A stretch of 64,000 nt of DNA from an uncultured Prochlorococcus sp. (GTDB taxonomy: Bacteria; Cyanobacteriota; Cyanobacteriia; PCC-6307; Cyanobiaceae). Of the stretch, positions 6,553-16,155 are shown in pieces. Position 1 is the stretch's first letter. The number at the start of each line of letters is the position of its first letter. The DNA lies in assembly GCA_902573565.1 (NCBI GenBank), contig CACGKI010000003.1, positions 1 to 64,000 of the forward strand, in the 5' to 3' direction. The notes below the pieces were generated by a model that searched no databases, was not told the DNA's origin, and saw only the letters and a program-made list of their open reading frames with translations. The position numbers and the translations under genes were made by a program.

Positions 6553-9500
6553 TTAAGCACTGAAATATTTAGCTTTTGAGTGTAATGAAATTATAGCTGT
6601 AGTGCTTTGTTCAGGATGTAATTGTTCAGATTCATCCATTGTCAAGTTAATTCTTTTTGCATCCAACAATGATAATTGTATTTTTGAATCAGATACTTTT
6701 GGACATGCAGGATATCCAAAAGAATATCTTGCACCTCTATATTTTTGAGCTAGTATTTCTCTGTTTTTGTCTGGTTCTTCAGTCCTAAACCCACATTCAA
6801 TACGGATTAATGCATGTACATACTCTGCTAGAGCTTCTGCTAATTGGACTGTAAGTCCATGGAATAATAAATAATCGCTATATTTATCTTCTTTAAATAA
6901 TTTTTGAGAATATTCACTTGCGATGTCACCCATTGTTACTGCCTGCATAGGAAATATATCTATTGGCTTATCATTTTTTAAATCACAATAGAAATCAGCT
7001 ATGCAAAGATTATTCCCAGATTTTTGTCTTAGAAAATTGAATTGGGAAATTTTATTTAAGGATTTATCATCAAATAAAAATACACTATTATCTTTTCTAC
7101 CACATCTGAAATATCCATAAACTGCTTTGGGTGAAATCAGTTTTTTTTCTACAATTGTCTCTAACCATTTATCTAACAACGGTTTAGCATATGAATCCAA
7201 ATAGTATTTGTATTCATCTACGCTTTGGTTTTTTCCTTTTTTTATTTGCCATTGTCCGCTAAATAGAGCTTTCTTATCTAAATAAAAAATTAACTTGTTT
7301 AAATCTATATCAACATCGTATAAGACCTTCGTTCCCAAAAAAGGAGCTTGAATTGGTTCTTCTTCATTTATAAATTTAGACCTTGTAAGATTTTCTTTTA
7401 GATTCAATTCGGAAGTCTCAGTATGTATAGATATTGATTTATTAACCACTCCAGAGTTGGTTTTTGATGAGGCTAAATTAATATTGATACCCTCATTATT
7501 AATAAATCCCTCTGTATTAGACCAATTTCCCTTTTTTTTATTATCCATATATTCATTCATGAATTTAAGATCAGTGAACGCATCTTTTCCGTACAATATT
7601 TTCCCTTTATATATTTTGCTGCAGTCCTCATTTACAAATTTTGGGGTTAAGGCTGCTCCTCCTAGTATTACTGGTACACTTATATTCTCATTGTTAAAAG
7701 CCTCTAAATTATCTTTCATAAAAGCAGTTGATTTAACAAGTAATCCGCTCATAGCGATGCAATCTGCTTTGTGCTTCTTTTGTGCATCGATTATTGCTGA
7801 AACATCTTGCTTTATTCCAAGATTTATTACGTCATAACCATTATTTGTAAGTATTATGTCAACCAAATTTTTTCCAATATCATGAACATCGCCTTTGACA
7901 GTTGCAATTAAGAGTTTTCCATTTGATATGTTTTCATCTACAGTTTCCATATACGGTTCTAAAATTGAAACAGCAAATTTCATTGTTTCAGCTGATTGGA
8001 GAACAAATGGCAATTGCATTTGACCTGAGCCAAATAAATCTCCTACAACCTTCATTCCATCTAGTAGAAAGGTATTAATTATCTCAAGAGGTTTATATTT
8101 TTTTAACGCTTTATTTAATTGATCCTCTAAACCTATCTTTTCTCCATCAATAATATGATTTTTTAAACTTTCTTCCAGAGTTAGGTTTTTATTTTCTGAA
8201 GATGCTTTTTTGAAATCTTGAATAGATAAATCTTGAAAAGCCTTTGTTAATTCTACTAATGGATCATAAACACATATATCATCTTCAAATTCTCTTTTGT
8301 CATATATCAAATCTAAGCAAAGCTTTTTAGTATCTTCAGAAATTTTAGATAATGGCAAAATTTTATTAGGTGCGATGATAGCAGAATCCAATCCTGCTTT
8401 AATACATTCATCTAAAAATATTGAATTTAGATTAATTCTAGATAATGGTGAAAGACCAAAACTAATATTTGATATTCCAAGTATGATATGAATCTGTGGA
8501 AAATTTTCACGAATTTTTGATATAGCAGTAATTGTTTCTTTAGCGTTTAATCTATCTTCTTCTATCCCTGTAGATATTGGCAGAGCTAATGGATCAAAAA
8601 AGAGCTCATAATCTGACAAACCACATTCTCTTGTTCTATTAATCGCTCGTTTAACAATGTTATATTTTTTATCTGCATTCCTTGCCATCCCATCTTCATC
8701 AATAGTTCCGACAACAAGACCTGAACCATACCCCAAGGCTAAATTTAGAACTTGATCAAATCTTTCATCACCGTCTTCGTAATTGGTTGAATTTATAATA
8801 CATTTACCGCCAGCTGACTTTAATCCACTTTCCATTTTGTCAGCATCTGTAGAATCAATCATTAAAGGTAAATTTATGTTGGTAACTAGTCTTGAAGTTA
8901 TTTCTTTCATATCTTTCACACCGTCCCTTCCCACATAGTCAACATTTACATCAAGAACGTGTGCATTTTCTTTTTGTTGTTGCTTTGCAATTGAAACTAG
9001 ACCATCCCAATCGTCGTTATTTAGCAACTCCCTTACCTTTTTAGATCCACTTGCATTTAATCTTTCTCCTACAATCAAAATTGAATTGTCTTGTTTGTAT
9101 GGCACAGAATTATATATTGATGATGCAGAAGGAATATATCCACTTGAATTATTCTTACCTTTTTTGTTAGATCTTTCGTTATCAATAATTTCATCAATTA
9201 TTGAAGAAAGATACTTAATATGATCAGGTGTAGTCCCGCAACATCCACCTATTAATTGAACATTAAAATCATATATAAAATTCATTAACTGCATTTTTAA
9301 TTCTATTGGCTTTAATCTGTAGTGAGCCACACCACCAATATTTTCAGGTAGTCCCGCATTGGGAATACAACTTATAGCGAAGGGTGAATTTTCAGACAAA
9401 TATTTAATATGTTCCTTCATTTGTTCTGGACCAGTTGCACAATTAAGTCCAAGGATATCTATATTAAATGGCTCTAATATTGTTAATGCAGATGCGATAT

Positions 9501-10119
9501 CAGATCCAACAAGCATAGTACCTGTTGTTTCCATTGTTATAGATACCATTATAGGGATATCTAAATTTTTACTATTAAGGACTTCTTTTGATGCTAATAA
9601 GGCAGATTTAATTTGCAATACATCTTGGCATGTTTCAATTAAAAGAAGATCAACTCCTCCGTCTATAAGACCATAAATTTGTTCTTTATATGATTGCTTT
9701 AATTCATCAAAATCTATATGTCCTAATGTGGGTAATTTAGTGGTTGGTCCAATTGAACCAGCTACAAACCTTGGTTTGTTAACTGATGAATATTTGGAAG
9801 CAGCGATTTTTGCTATTAATGCAGCATTTTTATTTATTTCATATGCTTTATCCGCGATATCATATTCTTCAAGAACTATTGATGATGCTCCAAAAGTATT
9901 AGTTTCTATAACATGACAACCTGCCTCTAAGAATGAATTATGAACCTTTTCAACTACTTTTGGTGATGACAAAACAAGGTTTTCATTACAACCTTCTAAT
10001 TCTTTTCCTCCAAAGTCATCTGAAGTAAGATTTAAGTTCTGAAAGGATGTTCCAGTACCTCCGTCAAAAATAATTAATGGCTTTTCTTCTCTATTTAGAT
10101 AGGTTCTGAAAGATTCCAT
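6553..10119 (-). CDS. metH: Cobalamin-dependent methionine synthase
   Basis: An 1188-residue MetH, which transfers the methyl group of methyltetrahydrofolate to homocysteine through methylcobalamin. Modules run in the canonical order. The homocysteine-binding barrel begins IFDGGTGTSFQ and has zinc ligands in LNCATGP and QLIGGCCGTTP (about residue 290). The pterin-binding domain begins at about 345 (GERLNASGSKKVREL). The cobalamin domain carries the DxHxxG signature as KGDVHDIGKNL near residue 744. The C-terminal reactivation domain (about 900-1188) has YRGARYSFGYPACP for S-adenosylmethionine-dependent reductive repair. Slightly shorter than E. coli MetH (1227). No cobalamin riboswitch fits in the 18 bases separating it from ilvE, with which it probably shares a transcript. 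Confidence 0.97.
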   Translation of the reverse strand: MESFRTYLNREEKPLIIFDGGTGTSFQNLNLTSDDFGGKELEGCNENLVLSSPKVVEKVHNSFLEAGCHVIETNTFGASSIVLEEYDIADKAYEINKNAALIAKIAASKYSSVNKPRFVAGSIGPTTKLPTLGHIDFDELKQSYKEQIYGLIDGGVDLLLIETCQDVLQIKSALLASKEVLNSKNLDIPIMVSITMETTGTMLVGSDIASALTILEPFNIDILGLNCATGPEQMKEHIKYLSENSPFAISCIPNAGLPENIGGVAHYRLKPIELKMQLMNFIYDFNVQLIGGCCGTTPDHIKYLSSIIDEIIDNERSNKKGKNNSSGYIPSASSIYNSVPYKQDNSILIVGERLNASGSKKVRELLNNDDWDGLVSIAKQQQKENAHVLDVNVDYVGRDGVKDMKEITSRLVTNINLPLMIDSTDADKMESGLKSAGGKCIINSTNYEDGDERFDQVLNLALGYGSGLVVGTIDEDGMARNADKKYNIVKRAINRTRECGLSDYELFFDPLALPISTGIEEDRLNAKETITAISKIRENFPQIHIILGISNISFGLSPLSRINLNSIFLDECIKAGLDSAIIAPNKILPLSKISEDTKKLCLDLIYDKREFEDDICVYDPLVELTKAFQDLSIQDFKKASSENKNLTLEESLKNHIIDGEKIGLEDQLNKALKKYKPLEIINTFLLDGMKVVGDLFGSGQMQLPFVLQSAETMKFAVSILEPYMETVDENISNGKLLIATVKGDVHDIGKNLVDIILTNNGYDVINLGIKQDVSAIIDAQKKHKADCIAMSGLLVKSTAFMKDNLEAFNNENISVPVILGGAALTPKFVNEDCSKIYKGKILYGKDAFTDLKFMNEYMDNKKKGNWSNTEGFINNEGININLASSKTNSGVVNKSISIHTETSELNLKENLTRSKFINEEEPIQAPFLGTKVLYDVDIDLNKLIFYLDKKALFSGQWQIKKGKNQSVDEYKYYLDSYAKPLLDKWLETIVEKKLISPKAVYGYFRCGRKDNSVFLFDDKSLNKISQFNFLRQKSGNNLCIADFYCDLKNDKPIDIFPMQAVTMGDIASEYSQKLFKEDKYSDYLLFHGLTVQLAEALAEYVHALIRIECGFRTEEPDKNREILAQKYRGARYSFGYPACPKVSDSKIQLSLLDAKRINLTMDESEQLHPEQSTTAIISLHSKAKYFSA

Positions 10120-10137
10120 TTATTGCAATATCAATTT

Positions 10138-11049
10138 TTATATTGAGATTCTGGTTACCCAGTTATCATAGTCTTGAGAACGTCCTTCTGTTATTTCTAT
10201 AAGCTTATTTTTTAATTTATTCATTATCGGTCTTTCAACATTTAATTCAGTTGATTCAATTTTTTTAACTGGTGTAATTTTTGCTGCTGTACCAGTTAGA
10301 AAAACTTCATCTGCGATTAATAATTCTGTTTTATCAACAGGCCTTTCAATTACATTAATTCCAAATGATTTAGCTAATTCAATTACACTAGCTCTAGTAA
10401 TCCCCTCAAGGATATCTTGATCAACACCTGGAGTGATTAAGTCTCCATTTCTTACAATAAATAAATTCATACCACTAGCTTCGCTTACCTTACCACTTGA
10501 ATTTAATAGTAAGGCTTCATCAAACCCCGATAAACTAGCCTCTGTTTTAGCTAATGAACTAGTAATATAAGCTCCACTTATTTTTCCACGCAATGGGAGA
10601 GATCTATCCTCTTGCCTAGTCCAACTACTCATTCTGCAAGAAACACCATCTGGGGATAGATAATCTCCAAGTTCAATACAATAAACAAAGAAATCTGTTT
10701 CAATATTGTGTAACCTTGGAGCTATACCTAAATCGCTTGTATATACAAATGGTCTTATATAAATAGGGTTTTTTGGCTTGTTTCTTTTTATAACTTCTTC
10801 TAAGGCTTTAAAAATATATTCTTCAGAAATATCAGTTAAGAGTAATTTTGCACTTTGAGATAATCTTTTTATGTGTTTATCAGTTCTAAACAAAAGGAAT
10901 TCTTCTTTATTCGAAGGGTTAGGTATCGCTCTCATTCCTCCAAATGCAGCAGTACCATAATGTAATGCATGAGTAGCTATTGATATTTTTGCATCTTTAA
11001 ATGGAATACATTTACCTTCGAACCAGGCGTATGGAAGAAATTCATGCAT
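10138..11049 (-). CDS. ilvE: Branched-chain amino acid aminotransferase
   Basis: A 303-residue fold-type IV PLP aminotransferase that performs the last step of leucine, isoleucine and valine synthesis. Family landmarks are ATHALHYGTAAFGGMRA near the N-terminus, IYIRPFVYTSDLG, the substrate-side segment around EALLLNSSGKVSEASGMN, ILEGITRASVIELA, and DEVFLTGTAAKITPV. The catalytic lysine is expected in GKISGAYITSSLAKTEA (about residue 155). A TTG two codons upstream (11055) is possible, but MHEFLPYAWFEG is the usual cyanobacterial start, so I use the ATG at 11049. It sits directly upstream of metH (18 bases) and diverges from cobN. Confidence 0.94.
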   Translation of the reverse strand: MHEFLPYAWFEGKCIPFKDAKISIATHALHYGTAAFGGMRAIPNPSNKEEFLLFRTDKHIKRLSQSAKLLLTDISEEYIFKALEEVIKRNKPKNPIYIRPFVYTSDLGIAPRLHNIETDFFVYCIELGDYLSPDGVSCRMSSWTRQEDRSLPLRGKISGAYITSSLAKTEASLSGFDEALLLNSSGKVSEASGMNLFIVRNGDLITPGVDQDILEGITRASVIELAKSFGINVIERPVDKTELLIADEVFLTGTAAKITPVKKIESTELNVERPIMNKLKNKLIEITEGRSQDYDNWVTRISI

Positions 11050-11121
11050 ATTCAATTTATTTAATTAAGGTAAACTTGTTTTATCCTACTTACGTATTCT
11101 AAACCTTATTTATATATAAAA

Positions 11122-14100
11122 ATGCACAGGATATTAAATATAGCAGGAAATGAAAAGAATAATGATGATTTAATTGAGCAACCAGCGGCAGATTTTATTT
11201 TTATAACAAGTGCCAAAGCTGATTTAAATCTAATATCAAATTTATTGTTAGAAAAGGAATTTGCTTCATTAAAAAATAATATAAGAGCTTTAGAAATTTC
11301 TAATTTAAATTCCTCAGCTCAAATAGATAATTATTTATTAAAAACAATTAATTATGCAAAAGTTGTCATACTACGAATTTTTGGAGATAAAGGTACATGG
11401 AACTATGGAATTGAACAACTTTTAAATTGGCAAGCAGTCACTAAAAAAAGGAAATTATTAATCCTATCAGGTACCGTTGATCAGGAAGTTTCCTTAAGTG
11501 AAATAAGTAGTATAGATAAAAATATTGCATTAAATATTTCTAGATTACTAAGATCGGGAGGAATGGACAATTATAGAAAATTTCTTAATTGTTTAAATTA
11601 TCTAAAGGTAAATGAAACATTAATTCCTGATGAGTTTTTGAATATTAGTTTTTATGCAGATCCTTATTTATATGATTGGAAAATTGAAAAAGGAGAAAAG
11701 ATAGGAATAATATCCTATAAATCACTTTTTTTGGCTAATGAAATTGAAGTAAACGAAAAACTTAACTTGCAGTTACGAAGATGCGGACTATCGCCTAAAA
11801 CGTTATTTATTTCCACACTAAAAGATCATATTATTCAAAAGAAATTAATAGATATTTTTAAAAAAGAAGATATTAAACTAATAATTACCACAACTTCATT
11901 TTCTTCATCTCAAATCAAAAATAACGAATTAATTGAAAATTCTACAAATATTTTTACTTCTCTTAAAATTCCAGTTTTACAGCTTCTCTCATCAAATAGA
12001 TCAAGAAAAAATTGGTTAAATTCATCCATAGGAATGAATTCATCTGATTTATTAATGCAAATAATTATTCCTGAATTTGATGGAAGGATTACTACCTGTC
12101 CTTCAGCATTTAAAGAAATAATTTCTGAAAAAAATACACTCTACAGTGAAATAACCAGTTACAAAGCTGATCAAGTAGGTATTAAATGGATTTCAAAATT
12201 CGCAACAAACTATGTGAAACTTCAAAAACTTAATAATTTTGATAAAAAAATTTGTTTAGTAATAAGTAATTATCCTGTAAAGAATGGAAGAATCGGTAAT
12301 GGTGTTGGTCTTAATACACCATCTTCGATAATAAATATTCTTAACTGGTTAAAAGAAGAAGGTTATGATCTTGGATCTTGTAATTATCCTCAAAATTCAT
12401 CGGAATTAATGTCAATACTTATAAAAACTAGAACTAATGATCTTGAATCTCAAAATAATAAACCATTAGATTACTTACCACTTAGTGAATATTTAAAATA
12501 TTGGAATTATTTAGAACTTCAACCAAAAAATATTATTGTTAATCGTTGGGGCAAACCATCAGAAGCGATCGATCTTGATAATCAAGGCTTTTCAATAAAT
12601 GGTATTAGATTTGGAAAAATAACATTATTGATTCAACCTCAACGAGGTTATGACGCTTTCACTGATAGAGATATTCATTCTCCCGATCTTCCACCTCCCC
12701 ATAGATATTTAGCACAATATTTTTGGATTGAAAAAGTTTTTAACGCAAATGCTATTTGCCATATTGGTAAACATGGGACTGTTGAATGGCTACCTGGCAA
12801 ATCTATAGGTCTCAGTAATAAATGTTTTCCAAATATTATTTGTCCAGCAATACCAAACATATATCCTTTTATCGTAAATGATCCTGGAGAAGGATCCCAA
12901 GCTAAAAGAAGAACTGCTGCAACAATTATTGATCATTTAACCCCTCCTTTGGATAGGTCAGAATTATATGGAAAATATTCAATATTAGAAAATTATTTAG
13001 ACGAATATTTTGAAGCAAAATTATTAGATTCTAATCGGATTGAAATTATAGAAAAATCCATTTTTGAATTAATTAAAAAAGATTTTACCGAAATCACTTT
13101 AAATAATAAAAATAATCAAATTGAAGAGATTGATTCTTTTCTTTGCAAAATTAAAGAATCTCAAATTAGGACAGGTTTGCATATTTTTGGTAATAGGCAG
13201 AATGACATTAATGAAATAAATTTATTCTTGTGTATCGCTAGAGTCCCAAATGCCAATCGAATTGGGATTGTTCAATATATAGCAAAACATTTAAAACTAG
13301 ATTTGGATCCTTGGACAAATAAATATGATCAAAAGTTAAGTGAAAAGGATAAAAAATTATTATTGACTTTTTCCAACAAAAACATTTTAAACTTTAGAAT
13401 GGCTATTGATTTTTTGGAACAACAAGCAAAGTATTTAATATATTTGTTTTTTTACAAAAAGAATACCAATATAAAAAATCTAGAAAAATATAAAAATTGC
13501 AAAATAATAGACTATTTCTTTAATGGAAAAAAACATAATAAGTATTTTTTATTATTAAAAAAAGAGATTCTATATCCAATCATTAATTCTTCATATAATG
13601 AGAAATTATCATTTATTAATTCATTAAATGGACAATATGTAAAAAGTGGTCCATCTGGAGCCCCTACGAGAGGTAAAACTGAAGCTTTACCCACTGGTAA
13701 AAATTTCTTTTCAGTTGATTCGAGAGGACTGCCAACTGAATCAGCATGGAGTGTTGGTTGTCAATCCGCTTCACAAATACTTGATTTATACAAACAAGAT
13801 AATGGAGAAGATTTAAAAAATATAGCAATATCTGTATGGGCAACATCCACAATGAGAAATGGTGGTGAAGACATTTGTCAAATACTATATTTATTAGGAG
13901 TACAGCCTATTTGGGATGGGCCTTCAAGAAGAGTAGTAGATCTAGAAATCATTCCTTTATCTGTTCTCGAAAGACCAAGGGTTGATGTTACTTTAAGGAT
14001 TTCTGGAATGTTTAGAGATGCATTTCCACAGTTAGTTAAATTAACTTTTAAAGCAATAAATCTTGTTTCTAATCTTAATGAGGATGATAAATTTAACCCT

Positions 14101-14859
14101 CTTGCTGGGGCATCAAGGGATGGTGATTCAATTAATCGTATATTTGGGTCAGCGCCAGGTTCATATGGAGCTGGTCTGCAAGAATTAATTTCAAATTCTA
14201 ATTGGGAAAATATTGACGATTTTGGAGAATCTTTTCTTAATTGGAGTAAGTGGATTTACAGTGATAATCTTGAACCTATAGAGGATAAAAAATCATTAGA
14301 AAATGCTCTTAAAAATGTGCAGTTAGTTGTTCATAACCAAGATAATAAGGAACATGATATTTTAGATTCTGATGATTATTATCAGTTTCAGGGTGGATTA
14401 TCTTCAGCAGTAAAAAAATTGAGCGGTAAATTACCTGAAATGTATCATGGAGATTTATCAAAATTTGGATTATCTAAAATTTCAAAATTACAAGATGAAG
14501 TTAATAAAGTTGTTATATCAAGAATACTTAACCCTAAATGGATAAATGGAATGAAGGATAATGGTTATAAAGGAGCGTTTGAATTTTCAGCTACACTAGA
14601 TTACTTATATGCTTTTGATGCTTCTACTGAAGTAGTCTCAGATTGGTGTTATGAAGAGGTTTATAAATCATGGTTATGCAATCAAGATCTTAGGAATTTC
14701 TTTCTAGAGAATAATCCATGGGCTTTAAGAGATATTGCACAAAGATTACTTGAGATTGTCAATAGAAAAATGTGGAATAATTGTTCATCAGATGTCATTG
14801 AAAATTTAAAGAAGATAATTATTAATACTGATTCAATAATTGAAAAAAACGAATTCTGA
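11122..14859 (+). CDS. cobN: Cobaltochelatase subunit CobN
   Basis: A 1245-residue large subunit of the cobalt chelatase, homologous to magnesium chelatase ChlH, which inserts cobalt into the corrin ring during aerobic-type B12 synthesis. Recognisable blocks include PQRGYDAFTDRDIHSPDLPPPH just before the conserved NAICHIGKHGTVEWLPGK near residue 550, the following NDPGEGSQAKRRTAATIIDH, and in the last third WATSTMRNGGEDICQILYLLG and VDVTLRISGMFRDAFP. Cyanobacteria normally pair it with ChlI/ChlD subunits. ATG start after a TATATA-containing upstream region. Its placement head to head with metH/ilvE links making B12 with the main enzyme that uses it. It ends one base from the convergent PHP gene. 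Confidence 0.95.
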   Translation: MHRILNIAGNEKNNDDLIEQPAADFIFITSAKADLNLISNLLLEKEFASLKNNIRALEISNLNSSAQIDNYLLKTINYAKVVILRIFGDKGTWNYGIEQLLNWQAVTKKRKLLILSGTVDQEVSLSEISSIDKNIALNISRLLRSGGMDNYRKFLNCLNYLKVNETLIPDEFLNISFYADPYLYDWKIEKGEKIGIISYKSLFLANEIEVNEKLNLQLRRCGLSPKTLFISTLKDHIIQKKLIDIFKKEDIKLIITTTSFSSSQIKNNELIENSTNIFTSLKIPVLQLLSSNRSRKNWLNSSIGMNSSDLLMQIIIPEFDGRITTCPSAFKEIISEKNTLYSEITSYKADQVGIKWISKFATNYVKLQKLNNFDKKICLVISNYPVKNGRIGNGVGLNTPSSIINILNWLKEEGYDLGSCNYPQNSSELMSILIKTRTNDLESQNNKPLDYLPLSEYLKYWNYLELQPKNIIVNRWGKPSEAIDLDNQGFSINGIRFGKITLLIQPQRGYDAFTDRDIHSPDLPPPHRYLAQYFWIEKVFNANAICHIGKHGTVEWLPGKSIGLSNKCFPNIICPAIPNIYPFIVNDPGEGSQAKRRTAATIIDHLTPPLDRSELYGKYSILENYLDEYFEAKLLDSNRIEIIEKSIFELIKKDFTEITLNNKNNQIEEIDSFLCKIKESQIRTGLHIFGNRQNDINEINLFLCIARVPNANRIGIVQYIAKHLKLDLDPWTNKYDQKLSEKDKKLLLTFSNKNILNFRMAIDFLEQQAKYLIYLFFYKKNTNIKNLEKYKNCKIIDYFFNGKKHNKYFLLLKKEILYPIINSSYNEKLSFINSLNGQYVKSGPSGAPTRGKTEALPTGKNFFSVDSRGLPTESAWSVGCQSASQILDLYKQDNGEDLKNIAISVWATSTMRNGGEDICQILYLLGVQPIWDGPSRRVVDLEIIPLSVLERPRVDVTLRISGMFRDAFPQLVKLTFKAINLVSNLNEDDKFNPLAGASRDGDSINRIFGSAPGSYGAGLQELISNSNWENIDDFGESFLNWSKWIYSDNLEPIEDKKSLENALKNVQLVVHNQDNKEHDILDSDDYYQFQGGLSSAVKKLSGKLPEMYHGDLSKFGLSKISKLQDEVNKVVISRILNPKWINGMKDNGYKGAFEFSATLDYLYAFDASTEVVSDWCYEEVYKSWLCNQDLRNFFLENNPWALRDIAQRLLEIVNRKMWNNCSSDVIENLKKIIINTDSIIEKNEF

Positions 14860-14860
14860 A

Positions 14861-15508
14861 TTATCTACCTAATAGCGAAAGTCCATGACTATCTGTTCCG
14901 CATGTTTTTAGCATTGAATATTTATCTGCTAATTTATCTATTTCTGAACAAACAAATAAACTAGGATTCCATACTTCATTAAGTTCATAATCGTACCAAA
15001 CCTCTATTCCATCAATACCTTGTATTTTGGCCTCTGGAATTAATTTATAAAATGGAATCCTGTATCTCGCTGGGTGTGCAAGAAATGATAAACCACCAGC
15101 TAAATTTATTGCTTTAATAACTGATTTAATATTTAAATCATTACCTATTGGAGACTCTCCAAGGATGTAGGGATTTAGGTATTTACTTTTTATATCTATT
15201 CCCAATCCAATTACATGTACTAAACATCCCAGAATCAAACAATTAATTTCTATCCCCGAAATTAATGTAAAAGAATCTTTAGGATAATTTTTGAGTATAT
15301 TATTTTTTTTTATATATTCATGAGCTTTAATTGTATGATGATCGGTTATAGATAAAAATTTCAAGTTATTTTTATAAGCTTGTTCTAAAAGTTCATATGG
15401 TTCTAGACTACCATCACTAAATTTTGTATGACAGTGAAAATTAATATTTTTAGGACAACTATTTTTATTAATATTGGAGGTTAATTTTACTAAATCTTCC
15501 CTATTCAT
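14861..15508 (-). CDS. PHP-domain phosphoesterase
   Basis: A 215-residue PHP-superfamily protein related to the YciV/RNase AM group and to the N-terminal PHP of DNA polymerase III alpha. All metal-binding motifs are present: FHCHTKFSDG near residue 25, SITDHHT near 57, a conserved FLAHPARYR near 144, and CGTDSHG near the C-terminus. These predict a trinuclear metal site and phosphoester hydrolysis. Substrate is not determinable; 5'-3' RNA/oligonucleotide or 3',5'-bisphosphate nucleotide hydrolysis is known in the wider family. It is somewhat short for the group (usually around 280). It overlaps the end of hemJ by 8 bases, which suggests translational coupling. Confidence 0.83.
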   Translation of the reverse strand: MNREDLVKLTSNINKNSCPKNINFHCHTKFSDGSLEPYELLEQAYKNNLKFLSITDHHTIKAHEYIKKNNILKNYPKDSFTLISGIEINCLILGCLVHVIGLGIDIKSKYLNPYILGESPIGNDLNIKSVIKAINLAGGLSFLAHPARYRIPFYKLIPEAKIQGIDGIEVWYDYELNEVWNPSLFVCSEIDKLADKYSMLKTCGTDSHGLSLLGR

Positions 15509-16067
15509 TACTTAATGAATTCTCATTTTTCTTTCTAATCTTTGCATATAATTGTATTGAAGCCAACATGAAAATAATTAGTCCAACTACGCTCCATGTA
15601 GCAACACTAGTTGGGAAATTATTTTTAAAAATAACTAAAAGTACAATTATAAATAATAATAAAGTAGGCAATTCATTTAGTAATCTAAGGTTTTTTGCTG
15701 AAATGGTTGAAGTACCATTTTGTAATGAATACATTATTTTGTAACAGTAAGAATGATAAATTACTAATCCTAAAACAAAAGAAATTTTAATTTGTAACCA
15801 CTTCTCACTTAACCAACTTGGTTGCATAATAACCATGCATATAGCCATACTTAAAGCTAATATCATCCCAGGTGTTGTGATTATATTCGCCAGCCTTTTT
15901 TCCATCAAGGTGTATTGTTTATTAAAGGCAATTTTTATTTCATTATCCATATTTTTAGATTCTTCATGATATATAAAAAGTCTTACTAAATAAAAAAGGC
16001 CCGCAAACCAAACGATTACCCCAATAATGTGAAGTGATTTAAACCAGAGATATGCTTCAGCTGCCAA
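15501..16067 (-). CDS. hemJ: Protoporphyrinogen IX oxidase HemJ
   Basis: A 188-residue integral membrane protein of the HemJ (UPF0093) family, the protoporphyrinogen oxidase used by most cyanobacteria in heme and chlorophyll synthesis. The N-terminal helix WFKSLHIIGVIVWFAGLFYL contains the invariant histidine; further helices follow at about 60-85 and 90-115 (KISFVLGLVIYHSYCYK with the conserved Lys and His) and near 130-170. The start is TTG (16067), as no in-frame ATG or GTG lies before the conserved helix. The last 8 bases overlap the PHP gene. It fits the tetrapyrrole theme with gun4 further along, though they are not linked. Confidence 0.9.
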   Translation of the reverse strand: MAAEAYLWFKSLHIIGVIVWFAGLFYLVRLFIYHEESKNMDNEIKIAFNKQYTLMEKRLANIITTPGMILALSMAICMVIMQPSWLSEKWLQIKISFVLGLVIYHSYCYKIMYSLQNGTSTISAKNLRLLNELPTLLLFIIVLLVIFKNNFPTSVATWSVVGLIIFMLASIQLYAKIRKKNENSLSNE

Positions 16068-16155
16068 ATTACTAGATTAATTTAAAAATATATATTTTTA
16101 ATATAGTTATATTTAACAATATCAAGAAATCTATTTTTCAAAAATTAATTAATAT

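Noticed and set aside
10120..11121. Cobalamin riboswitch controlling metH or cobN
   Set aside because: Available intergenic space is 18 and about 70 bases, too short for this riboswitch class, and no B12-box sequence was seen.
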